Below are positions 7,283-13,278 of a DNA stretch of 13,278 bases, in pieces (the first letter of the stretch is position 1; each line of letters begins with the position of its first letter). The notes beneath the pieces were generated by a model. It saw nothing but the letters and a program-made list of their open reading frames with translations. It was not told the origin of the DNA and made no database searches. Location of the stretch: positions 1 through 13,278 of the forward strand of contig JAFGOU010000134.1 of the NCBI GenBank assembly GCA_016926315.1. Direction: 5' to 3'. The DNA comes from Chitinispirillaceae bacterium. Its GTDB lineage: Bacteria; Fibrobacterota; Chitinivibrionia; Chitinivibrionales; Chitinispirillaceae. The translations under genes were made by a program, and so were the position numbers.

Positions 7283-8161
7283 ATGAAACACTCAGACAAG
7301 CTCATTCTTGTTACCGGAGCAACAGGCAAGCAGGGCGGATCGGTTGCGCGGCATCTGGTATCGGACGGGTGGAGGGTGCGCGCATTGACGCGCAATCCAG
7401 ACAAGCCGGAAGCCCACGCCTTGCGGGGCAGGGGGGCGGAGATCGTGAAGGGGGATTTATCCGATCGACTATCGGTGGACAAAGTCCTCAATGGCGTTTA
7501 CGGCGTTTTCAGCGTTCAGAACTCGTGGGAGCACGGGGTGGAAAAGGAGGTTGTGCAGGGAGTACTTCTGGCTGATGCGGCCAAAACGGCTGGAGTGAAG
7601 CATTTTGTTTACACCAGCGTAGGCAGCGCGCATCGAAACACCGGGATCCCGCATTTTGAAAGCAAGTGGAAGATCGAGCAGCATATCCGGTCGTTGCGCC
7701 TTGCCCATACCATTCTGCGTCCGGTATTCTTTATGGAAAACTTCTACATGCCCGACACGCAGAAGGCGCTCTACGAGGGGACGTTTTCGCTGGGTACCAG
7801 GCCGGACCAACCGTTGCAGATCGTTGCGGTGGACGATATCGGGGTGTTTGCCGCAATGGCGTTTGACCGGCCGGGCGACTTTGTCGGGCGGGAGATCGAC
7901 CTTGCCGGCGATGAGCTGACCGGCCCGCAGATGGCCGAGCGCATGGGACAGGCGATCGGCAGAAGTGTTTCCTTTGTTCAGACGCCGATCGAAGCGATCC
8001 GCGGTTTCAGCGAAGACTATGCGCTCATGGTCGAATGGTTCAATGCAAAAGGGTACGAGGCTGATATCAAACATCTGCGCGAGGAGCATCCGGGCCTCGA
8101 AAATCTCGACACGTGGCTTGTCCGGGCGGCGTGGAAAAAGGCCGAAGCGGTTCATGCGTAA
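7283..8161 (+). CDS. NmrA-like family NAD(P)-binding protein
   Basis: This 292-residue protein has a Rossmann fold of the atypical short-chain dehydrogenase type. The nucleotide loop GATGKQGG is at 12-19, after strand LILVT. ALTRNPDKP at 34-42 contains a basic residue suited to NADP(H), GDLSD is at 57-61 and VYTSVGSA at 109-116. HFESKWKIE at 124-132 replaces the usual SDR Tyr-x3-Lys with His-x3-Lys, as in NmrA/HSCARG-like proteins. LRPVFFMENF at 145-154 is also characteristic of that group. Such proteins act as redox-dependent regulators or as quinone/NADPH oxidoreductases; which applies here is not decidable. A strong Shine-Dalgarno (AAGGAGG, 7271-7277) lies 5 nt before the ATG. The gene appears monocistronic, with a palindromic repeat starting 13 bp after its stop. 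Confidence 0.9.
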   Translation: MKHSDKLILVTGATGKQGGSVARHLVSDGWRVRALTRNPDKPEAHALRGRGAEIVKGDLSDRLSVDKVLNGVYGVFSVQNSWEHGVEKEVVQGVLLADAAKTAGVKHFVYTSVGSAHRNTGIPHFESKWKIEQHIRSLRLAHTILRPVFFMENFYMPDTQKALYEGTFSLGTRPDQPLQIVAVDDIGVFAAMAFDRPGDFVGREIDLAGDELTGPQMAERMGQAIGRSVSFVQTPIEAIRGFSEDYALMVEWFNAKGYEADIKHLREEHPGLENLDTWLVRAAWKKAEAVHA

Positions 8162-8173
8162 CATGCAGACCAT

Positions 8174-8342
8174 GGGATGACGGCCAGACAGGTCGTCATC
8201 CCGGCGTGCCTTCGCCGTAGCGGCTTCGCGCAGGCAGGCGAATTCCGAATCAGGTTCGGGACAGGCGCCGGAATCCATCGAAAACAAGGTCCTGGATACC
8301 GGCCTCAATTCGACAGGCTCACTACAAGCCGCCGGTATGACG
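8174..8342. repeat. Dispersed palindromic intergenic repeat (REP/MITE-like)
   Basis: This is a chain of nested inverted repeats without a coding frame. GGGATGACG (8174-8182) pairs perfectly with CGTCATCCC (8194-8202) across an 11-nt loop. CGTCATCCCGGCG (8194-8206) pairs with CGCCGGTATGACG (8330-8342) with one mismatch, defining a 149-bp unit. Inside it, CCGGAATCCA (8268-8277) pairs with TGGATACCGG (8293-8302) with one mismatch. The ends resemble short repeats found between genes in many bacteria. A partial relative lies at 2901-2927. The first hairpin, 13 bp after the NmrA-like stop, could slow transcription but has no T-tract. The overlap of two arm pairs at 8194 suggests two abutting copies. 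Confidence 0.65.
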
Positions 8343-8391
8343 TCAAGAAAAAGGACTTTCCGGACAGACACAACATAAAATCTGTGGGAAA

Positions 8392-8421
8392 TTGCCGGCT
8401 ATCGTTCACAAAAACCGGCAA
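8392..8421 (-). terminator. Possible terminator after the rRNA methyltransferase gene
   Basis: TTGCCGG (8421-8415 read on the minus strand) pairs perfectly with CCGGCAA (8398-8392) over a 16-nt loop. The hairpin begins 9 bp after the stop codon of the methyltransferase and is followed by only a short TTT. The position suits a terminator for the leftward series. The long loop and poor T-tract make it a weak one. Confidence 0.3.
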
Positions 8422-8430
8422 GGTGAGGCC

Positions 8431-9579
8431 CTACAGACGCAAAAGCGCCAGTGATTCGATGTGGTGGGTGTTGGGATAGAGGTCGAACAGGGCGATTTTT
8501 TCCAGGCGATACCCGCCGCGGTTGACGAGAAAACCGAGGTCGCGCGCCAGAGTCGAGGGGTTACAGGAGACATACAGGAGCTGCTGCGGGCGCGTGCGGA
8601 CCAGGGACTCCCGTACGGTCCGCGAGAGGCCCGGACGCGGCGGGTCCACGACCAGGCAGTCGACACGCGTGTTCGACACCATGGCGGCAAGATCTTCGGC
8701 TCGTCCTGCCCTGGCGGTACAATGGCAACACCCGTTTGCTTCGAAATTCCTTCGTGCCTGGGCAACCTGCGCCGCGACCGTTTCGACCAGCAGCACCTGC
8801 TTGAACCGCCCGGCAAGCATGAGGGAGAAGAAACCGGTGCCGCCGTACAGGTCGATGCAGAAATCGCCCTCAAGAAACGACTGGGCCCATCCGCCCAACC
8901 GTTCGAGCAACGGCCGGTTGCTCTGGAAAAAAGCGTCTGCCGCTACCATGAACCGTTTGCCGAGAACGGTCAACAGGACCTCCGGCGCGCTCCTGCCCGG
9001 CAGCACGGGCGACGAGGCAACGGCGTCATCGTCGCCGGCAAAAACCATGAGGTTCGCCAGACCGGACGGGGCGGCACAGCGCGACGAGGAAAGATCGTGG
9101 AGCAGTGTGTTGAGCGGCGCCACGAGCAGCGCGCACGATGAAACCGGGACCACGCCGTTGGAAAAGCGCGCGAAAAAACCGCAGCGTCCGTGAGCGTCGA
9201 TCTTGATCTGGGCGCGGTGGCGATAGCCGAACTCACCCGCGCTCGCCGTCCCGATCTCTGGCAGCTCGCGCAAACGGCCGATCCTGACAAGGCAATCGCG
9301 CAACGACTCCTGTTTTGCCGCTACCTGGGTGTCGTACGACAGGTGCTGCCAGTCACAACCACCGCACCGGTCAGCCAGCTGACACGGCGGCTGCCGGCGG
9401 AAAGGTGATGGCGTGATGATTTCGAGAGCACGGGCATGAGGCACACCGCCCCGTTTCCCGGTGAGTTCAATACCCACGGTTTCGCCAGGCGCCACGCCGT
9501 TGACGAAAACAACTCCCTCAGGGGTCCGGGCAAGGCCGTACCCGCCAAACACCAGTTTTTCTATGGTAACGGTCTGCAT
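8431..9579 (-). CDS. rlmD: TrmA-family 23S rRNA (uracil-5-)-methyltransferase (RlmD/RumA-like)
   Basis: This 382-residue protein transfers a methyl group from S-adenosylmethionine to C5 of a uracil in rRNA. An N-terminal TRAM/OB domain (about 1-55) binds RNA. The [4Fe-4S] ligands are visible as C66, C72 and C75 (CQLADRCGGC) plus C149 (VPVSSCALL), the RumA spacing. The catalytic domain shows FFQSN (217-221), SAM motif DLYGGTGFF (243-251), DPPRPGL (312-318), nucleophile C339 in YVSCNPSTLARDL and general base E375 in HHIES near the C-terminus. The family includes RlmC (U747), RlmD (U1939), RlmCD and TrmA. The cluster and length favour an rRNA enzyme, but the exact target is not certain, so the symbol is provisional. 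It lies 93 bp downstream of pcrA on the same strand. Confidence 0.93.
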   Translation of the reverse strand: MQTVTIEKLVFGGYGLARTPEGVVFVNGVAPGETVGIELTGKRGGVPHARALEIITPSPFRRQPPCQLADRCGGCDWQHLSYDTQVAAKQESLRDCLVRIGRLRELPEIGTASAGEFGYRHRAQIKIDAHGRCGFFARFSNGVVPVSSCALLVAPLNTLLHDLSSSRCAAPSGLANLMVFAGDDDAVASSPVLPGRSAPEVLLTVLGKRFMVAADAFFQSNRPLLERLGGWAQSFLEGDFCIDLYGGTGFFSLMLAGRFKQVLLVETVAAQVAQARRNFEANGCCHCTARAGRAEDLAAMVSNTRVDCLVVDPPRPGLSRTVRESLVRTRPQQLLYVSCNPSTLARDLGFLVNRGGYRLEKIALFDLYPNTHHIESLALLRL

Positions 9580-9672
9580 GTGAATGCGATCTATCGTTCA
9601 ACAGCGACCCCGCGAGTTCCCGGGGCGCCCCTCAGCCTGATGGCGCTTGAGCCAAGCGTTGTTCGCACGGCC

Positions 9673-11895
9673 TTAGCCTTCGAAATTCGCGAACTTGGCC
9701 ATGAGTTTTTTCCGCGATCCGTTGTTGAACAGCACGGTGAGCTTCATGTCCTCGCCAAAACCGCTGATCGAAACGATCCTGCCGCGGCCGTAGAGGTTGT
9801 GATTGACAAACTGCCCCATGCGAAACTCGACCGTGTCCTGCGAGAAGTCGTCAACAGCAGCCACGGGTTTCCTTTCCGGCTGCGGTCGGACCGGCGAACC
9901 AAAGGTCCGGGTCGCTGCAGGACGGGCGGCTTTCCTGGGCACAGCCGGCGGCAACGCATAATAACTGCTGCGGTCACGAAAGGTATAGAGTTCCGGCGGG
10001 ATCGCCTGCAGAAAGCGAGACGGATAGCCCGGAATCAGGTCGCCGAAACGCCACCGGTAGTCGACATGCGAACATTCAAGCGTCTGCTCGGCACGGGTTA
10101 TCCCGACGTAGAGCAGGCGCCGTTCCTCTTCGATCTTTTCCGGATCGTCGAAATTCTGGCGCGAGGGGATCAGCCCGTCTTCGAGTCCGACCAGAAACAC
10201 GGCCTTGAACTCGAGCCCCTTGGCGCAGTGGAGCGTCATGAGGTTGATTGCGTCGTCCTTCTGCACCCAGGCATCGACGTCGGTGGCGAGCGTGACCTCC
10301 TCGAGAAAATCAGCCAGCGTTTTGTCGGAGTGTTCCTCGGCCCAGATGGTGATGGCATTGGCGAGTTCGTTGATGTTTTCGATGCGACCGGCCGACTCCT
10401 CGCTGTCCTCGTTGGTCAGCATGTCCATGTAACCGCTGAGTTTGAGCATCTCGTTAAAAATCTGCGGGACCGGCTCCCTGTTCTGTTCGAGGTCGCCAAG
10501 AAGGGCATACATGTCGCGGAGTTCGCCAAAGCCCTTCTGGCAGCGCGGCGGCAGAACGGAAAGGTCATCGGCAAGCACGGCTTCGAGAAGCGAATGGTTG
10601 CGGGCGCCGGCCAGGGCGGCGAGCTCGTCGTAGGCTTTCTCCCCGAGTCCGCGTGACGGCACGTTGAAGATCCGTTCGAACGCGACATTGTCGCGCGGAT
10701 TGACCAGCAGGCGGAGGTAGGCCAGGCAGTCCTTTATCTCGGCCCGTTCGTAAAAGCTCATGCCACCCACGAGCACATACGGGATCTTGCGGCGACGCGA
10801 CACCTCCTCGAACACTCGGGACTGCGCATTGGTGCGGAACAGGATGGCGATGTCGCGTCCTTTTGTCCCGGTGCGCAGCAGTTCCTCGATACGATCGGCC
10901 ACCGCATCGGCCTCCTGCCGGTCGTCGCGAAACCGGCAGACCGTCACGGGAGTGCCGCCGTTGCGCGAGGTCCAGAGCTGTTTGGCCGCGCGGCAGGCGT
11001 TTTCGGCGATCGCGGCATTGGCAAAATCGAGGATGATCCTGCTCGAGCGGTAGTTCTGTTCGAGCTTGAATACCCGCGTGGACGGGAAATGCGTTTCGAA
11101 CGAGAGGATGTTTTCGACCTGCGCACCGCGCCAGCCGTAAATGCTCTGGTCGTCGTCGCCCACCACGAACACGCGGTTGTGCGCCTGCGACAGCAGCTTG
11201 AGGAAGAGAAACTGGGCGATGTTGGTGTCCTGGTATTCGTCAACCAGTACGTGCGCGAACATGCGCTGGTACCGGTCGAGCACCTCGGGCGTTTTCTGAA
11301 ACAGGTAGACGGTATTGGCCAGCAGGTCGTCGAAATCCATGGCCTGCGCATCGAACAGGGCTTTCTGGTAGGCCTTGTAGACGTTCACCAGGTGCTGCTC
11401 ATAAAAACCGCGGGCCTGTTGTTCGACCTTTTCCGGCGGCACGCAGGCGTTCTTGTGTTTTGATATCATGCCGAGCGCCTGGCGGGGGGGCATGCTGCGG
11501 TCATCGATTTCAAGCACCTTGAGCACCTTTTTCATTGCGGAGAGCTGGTCGGTCGTATCGTAAATGGTAAATCCCGGAAGAAATCCGATATGGCGGCCGT
11601 CCCGCCGCAGGATACGGGCGCACATGGAGTGAAACGTGCCGATCCACATGCCCTCGGCAGGGAGGCCGGTGAGCGATTCGACGCGGGAGCGCATTTCGCG
11701 GGCGGCCTTGTTGGTAAAGGTTGCGGCAAAAATCTGCGCAGGATACAGACCCTGTTCGATCAGCCAGGCGATCTTGGCAGTGAGAACGCGGGTCTTGCCC
11801 GTGCCAGCGCCGGCAAACACCAGTTGCGGTCCGTCGTTGTAGAGAACAGCCTCGCGCTGGACCGGATTTAAAACAATGGTGTCGATAAGGGACAT
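9673..11895 (-). CDS. pcrA: ATP-dependent DNA helicase, UvrD/PcrA type (superfamily 1A)
   Basis: This 740-residue 3'-5' DNA helicase acts in excision repair, replication-fork maintenance and displacement of RecA. All SF1A motifs are present: Q motif LNPVQREAV (9-17), Walker A AGAGTGKT (28-35), motif Ia TFTNKAAREM (59-68), Walker B/II VDEYQDTN (218-225), motif III GDDDQSIYGWRGA (246-258), motif IV EQNYRSS (279-285), motif V NLMTLHCAKGLEF (551-563) and motif VI ERRLLYVGITRAE (591-603). A Pro/Arg/Ala-rich linker (about 648-685) leads to a Tudor-like tail (VNHNLYGRGRIVSISG and onward) of the PcrA/UvrD kind, which can bind RNA polymerase. Length is normal. Start ATG 11895 has no convincing Shine-Dalgarno, but the N-terminus aligns with the family. 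PcrA is preferred over UvrD by overall style; the two are orthologous in function. Confidence 0.95.
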   Translation of the reverse strand: MSLIDTIVLNPVQREAVLYNDGPQLVFAGAGTGKTRVLTAKIAWLIEQGLYPAQIFAATFTNKAAREMRSRVESLTGLPAEGMWIGTFHSMCARILRRDGRHIGFLPGFTIYDTTDQLSAMKKVLKVLEIDDRSMPPRQALGMISKHKNACVPPEKVEQQARGFYEQHLVNVYKAYQKALFDAQAMDFDDLLANTVYLFQKTPEVLDRYQRMFAHVLVDEYQDTNIAQFLFLKLLSQAHNRVFVVGDDDQSIYGWRGAQVENILSFETHFPSTRVFKLEQNYRSSRIILDFANAAIAENACRAAKQLWTSRNGGTPVTVCRFRDDRQEADAVADRIEELLRTGTKGRDIAILFRTNAQSRVFEEVSRRRKIPYVLVGGMSFYERAEIKDCLAYLRLLVNPRDNVAFERIFNVPSRGLGEKAYDELAALAGARNHSLLEAVLADDLSVLPPRCQKGFGELRDMYALLGDLEQNREPVPQIFNEMLKLSGYMDMLTNEDSEESAGRIENINELANAITIWAEEHSDKTLADFLEEVTLATDVDAWVQKDDAINLMTLHCAKGLEFKAVFLVGLEDGLIPSRQNFDDPEKIEEERRLLYVGITRAEQTLECSHVDYRWRFGDLIPGYPSRFLQAIPPELYTFRDRSSYYALPPAVPRKAARPAATRTFGSPVRPQPERKPVAAVDDFSQDTVEFRMGQFVNHNLYGRGRIVSISGFGEDMKLTVLFNNGSRKKLMAKFANFEG

Positions 11896-11911
11896 GGTTT
11901 CTATTCTTTTT

Positions 11912-12567
11912 CTATACGGACGGTTTTTGAACCACGGTTACGGTTCGCCTTTGCGGATCCGGCCTTGCGACATATCGTGGGGATGATTTTGAGGAATAGT
12001 CTTCGTCTGATTGCCATTTCGCAGGATTATTTCGTATATATTTCCGGTAACGAAACAAGTCCTTCTCATTCCTGCCGATATGATCGTAAAAATCCCGCTG
12101 CCATAATATGCCCCGGGGGTTTGACGGATTATATTGATCTGTTTTGTGGATACGGTTTTAAATGCACCGATCAAACGACCCACCGGTTTAATTTTATGAA
12201 CGGTAATGTTTTTTCCAGAAACAGGTTTTTGTTGTCCTGGCAGGGCGGTTCGCGAACCGCCTCCATGATTTTCAACAGATACAACCGATGGGTTTTTATT
12301 TTTAATCCATAATATCCCGTGAAAATGGTTCGGCATTATTTGATATTCATCCAATAGAACGTATGAATATTGTGACGATAGCCATATCCATGCATCTTTG
12401 ACAATGAGTCCAAATTCGTTTAATCGCATTTCCGAATTTTTGATCTCTCCAAACAAACATTCCCGATGTGAAACGCATATCGTAATAAAATATGCGCCAG
12501 GCCTGGTGTAATCCCACCCTCTCAGACGAAGGTTCGGACGGAAATGTGATTTGGGGTACTCATTCAT
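11912..12567 (-). pseudogene. REP-associated tyrosine transposase (RAYT, Y1/IS200-like) interrupted by a frameshift
   Basis: From ATG 12567 the first frame gives YFITICVSHRECLFG, then DEYQIMPNHFHGILWI with the HUH metal-binding motif at residues 79-84, then GRLIGAFKTVSTKQIN and TPGA (150-153). After that the frame turns to non-family sequence and stops at 11938 (209 residues). In the -1-shifted frame, entered near 12103-12106, the expected family C-terminus appears: WQRDFYDHI, which contains the probable catalytic tyrosine, then RNEKDLFRYRKYIRNNPAKW, running to TAG at 11912-11914. A single missing base would explain the break. Without the second part the product lacks the nucleophilic tyrosine region and should be inactive. 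No slippery heptamer is seen, so mutation or a sequencing error is likelier than programmed frameshifting. RAYTs are single-copy domesticated transposases that act on REP palindromes; one lies upstream and one within this gene. The end is 16 bp before the pcrA start. Confidence 0.85.
12244..12261. repeat. REP-type perfect palindrome inside the RAYT gene
   Basis: GGCGGTTCGCGAACCGCC is a perfect 18-bp palindrome, identical to the copy at 12693-12710. It is read in frame by the transposase gene as Gly-Gly-Ser-Arg-Thr-Ala, within the variable loop between the HUH core and the GRLIGAFK block. The length (a multiple of three) keeps the upstream frame intact. Confidence 0.8.
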
Positions 12568-12599
12568 GACAAATAAAATTCATATCCCCGGCTATTTCC

Positions 12600-12644
12600 A
12601 AAAGCCTTAAAATACTCCCCTAAAGTTCATTGCGCAAGGCTTTT
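12600..12644. repeat. Inverted repeat upstream of the RAYT gene
   Basis: AAAAGCCTT (12600-12608) and AAGGCTTTT (12636-12644) are perfect 9-bp arms around a 27-bp centre, 33 bp upstream of the transposase start. It could be a weak hairpin terminator, a regulatory site, or part of the RAYT-associated intergenic sequence. The arm ending in TTTT suits either direction of transcription. Confidence 0.35.
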
Positions 12645-12692
12645 ACGGTAATGCAACAAGGTCACGGAAGATGTTTTCTGTAAACCTGGTTA

Positions 12693-12710
12693 GGCGGTTC
12701 GCGAACCGCC
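12693..12710. repeat. REP-type perfect palindrome between thiL and the RAYT gene
   Basis: This is a second exact copy of GGCGGTTCGCGAACCGCC. It is flanked by outer arms AAACC (12682-12686) and GGTTT (12716-12720), which could extend the hairpin with an internal bulge. It lies about 76 bp downstream of the thiL stop and 125 bp upstream of the RAYT start. This is the arrangement expected for a REP site beside its transposase, and it may also act as an mRNA-stabilising or attenuating hairpin. Nothing else stands out in the 219-bp spacer (12568-12786) apart from the inverted repeat at 12600-12644. Confidence 0.75.
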
Positions 12711-12786
12711 GCAACGGTTTTTACAGCAGCACCCCAACGGCCGATCATCTTACCCATAAACCGCCCATACACAAGCACTTTTCCAT

Positions 12787-13278
12787 TCATCCCGCATGGT
12801 CCCAGCTCTTGCGGGAGACCACGGCACGTCTACCGTTGCTTTCCAGAACAAGGTCGCGGTGCCGGTCGGTAAAAGTGCCGAGCCGGACCAGCGGTTGCCG
12901 GTAGGGTTCCGGCAGGTCGGCCGAATCGAATGCCGGCGCTGCGGCAAAGAGCAGGGTATATTCCTCGCCGCCGTGCAGGGCCCACTCCTGCCAGGGGACC
13001 CCGAGTTCGCGGGACAGGGCGGCCATGTCACGGGGCGGGCGAAGTTGGTCGAGGGTCAGGTCGAGCCCCAGACCGTTTTCATGGCAGAGGGTCCGGGCGT
13101 CCTTGGAGAGCCCGTCTGAAAGGTCCATCATGGCGTGAACGAGCCGGCAGGTCCCGAGCACCACACCGAGCTCGGTCAACGGTTCGGGACGGACATGCAA
13201 AGCGACCAGCCGACGGCACGTTTTTTTTCTGGCGCCTTTTCCCCAGGCGTTCAGGGCGGCAAGACCGGCCGCGCTCCG
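12787..13278 (-). CDS. thiL: Thiamine-monophosphate kinase ThiL (5'-partial)
   Basis: The C-terminal 163 residues are visible. The frame stays open to the right window edge, so the true start lies outside and the Met at 13200 is internal. ThiL phosphorylates thiamine monophosphate to thiamine diphosphate, the cofactor-forming last step of thiamine synthesis. Diagnostic segments in the visible part are MDLSDGLSKD (residues 51-60 counted from the edge), which corresponds to the Mg/ATP-binding aspartate region of the PurM-like fold, and HGGEEYTLLF (102-111), the ThiL GGEDYELLF motif. The visible part matches the second half of a protein of roughly 320-330 residues. Stop TGA is at 12789-12787. 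It is the most upstream gene of the leftward series, but the REP and RAYT spacer separates it from pcrA, so co-transcription is uncertain. Confidence 0.9.
   Translation of the reverse strand, partial: RSAAGLAALNAWGKGARKKTCRRLVALHVRPEPLTELGVVLGTCRLVHAMMDLSDGLSKDARTLCHENGLGLDLTLDQLRPPRDMAALSRELGVPWQEWALHGGEEYTLLFAAAPAFDSADLPEPYRQPLVRLGTFTDRHRDLVLESNGRRAVVSRKSWDHAG

Noticed and set aside
7469..8371. 300-codon open frame on the minus strand opposite the NmrA-like gene
   Set aside because: It is antisense to a clear Rossmann-fold gene with a strong ribosome site and runs through the palindromic repeat. Its translation shows no family motifs. It is explained by high GC content.
8461..9193. Two long plus-strand frames opposite the methyltransferase
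   Set aside because: They are antisense shadows of a gene with complete catalytic motifs; their translations are Arg-rich and low in recognisable structure.
9608..9625. CCCCG/CGGGG hairpin between pcrA and the methyltransferase gene
   Set aside because: The stem is only 5 bp in a GC-rich context and has no T-tract on the minus strand. It is not supported as a terminator.
9436..10656. 406-codon plus-strand open frame opposite pcrA and the methyltransferase start
   Set aside because: It spans two well-supported minus-strand genes. It is a codon-bias shadow with no recognisable domain.
12101..12110. Programmed ribosomal frameshift site in the RAYT gene
   Set aside because: The junction GGGGCATATTATGG lacks a slippery heptamer of the known X-XXY-YYZ type, and no clear stimulatory structure was identified. 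A simple indel is the more economical explanation.
13198..13200. ATG at 13200 as the start of ThiL
   Set aside because: The frame continues to the window edge with ThiL-like residues, and a start here would remove the N-terminal half of the family domain.
1..13278. CRISPR array, tRNA, rRNA or phage integrase
   Set aside because: No regularly spaced identical repeats, cloverleaf-like sequence or integrase motif was seen. The 78-bp periodicity at 1208-1853 is protein-coding coil repetition.

Overview
The window is bacterial chromosomal DNA. It probably comes from a Gram-negative, environmental or uncultured lineage with long secreted beta-helix proteins and Hanks-type Ser/Thr kinases, for example the Fibrobacterota/Chitinispirillia or a neighbouring group. 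That placement is an inference from protein style, not from a marker gene. No rRNA, tRNA, CRISPR array or prophage module was seen. Two compositional halves are visible by eye. The left half (beta-helix gene, toxin-antitoxin pair) is AT-richer and looks accessory. The block from about 7.3 kb to 11.9 kb (NmrA-like, rRNA methyltransferase, PcrA) is clearly GC-richer and carries housekeeping genes.

Layout, left to right. (1) Positions 2-2842 (+) hold the 3' part of a large surface or secreted protein: Ig/PKD-like domains, then about 16 coils of a parallel beta-helix with an exact 78-bp period over much of its length, then a choice-of-anchor Q-like C-terminus. (2) Positions 3034-3660 (+) hold a compact type II toxin-antitoxin operon in HigBA order, with a tandem GTTAAC motif just upstream that looks like its operator. 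(3) Positions 3677-6984 (-) hold a two-gene unit: a transmembrane Ser/Thr kinase with a TPR-like extracytoplasmic tail, and, 14 bp downstream, an exported PEGA/beta-helix protein with two C-terminal membrane segments. (4) Positions 7283-8161 (+) hold a divergently transcribed NmrA-like NAD(P)-binding protein, followed by a roughly 170-bp palindromic dispersed repeat. A partial relative of that repeat lies next to the toxin-antitoxin operon. (5) Positions 8431-13278 (-) hold a co-directional series read right to left: thiL (5'-truncated by the window edge), a REP-associated tyrosine transposase (RAYT) interrupted by a frameshift, a PcrA/UvrD helicase, and a TrmA/RlmD-family 23S rRNA m5U methyltransferase.

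The most notable structure is the RAYT locus. A perfect 18-bp palindrome, GGCGGTTCGCGAACCGCC, occurs twice: once in the spacer between thiL and the transposase, and once in frame inside the transposase gene, where it encodes Gly-Gly-Ser-Arg-Thr-Ala. The transposase frame breaks just before the catalytic-tyrosine segment, and an intact-looking C-terminus continues in the next frame to 11912. The kinase/PEGA pair is the best candidate for a less-described signalling unit. All calls come from reading motifs by eye; no database search was run.
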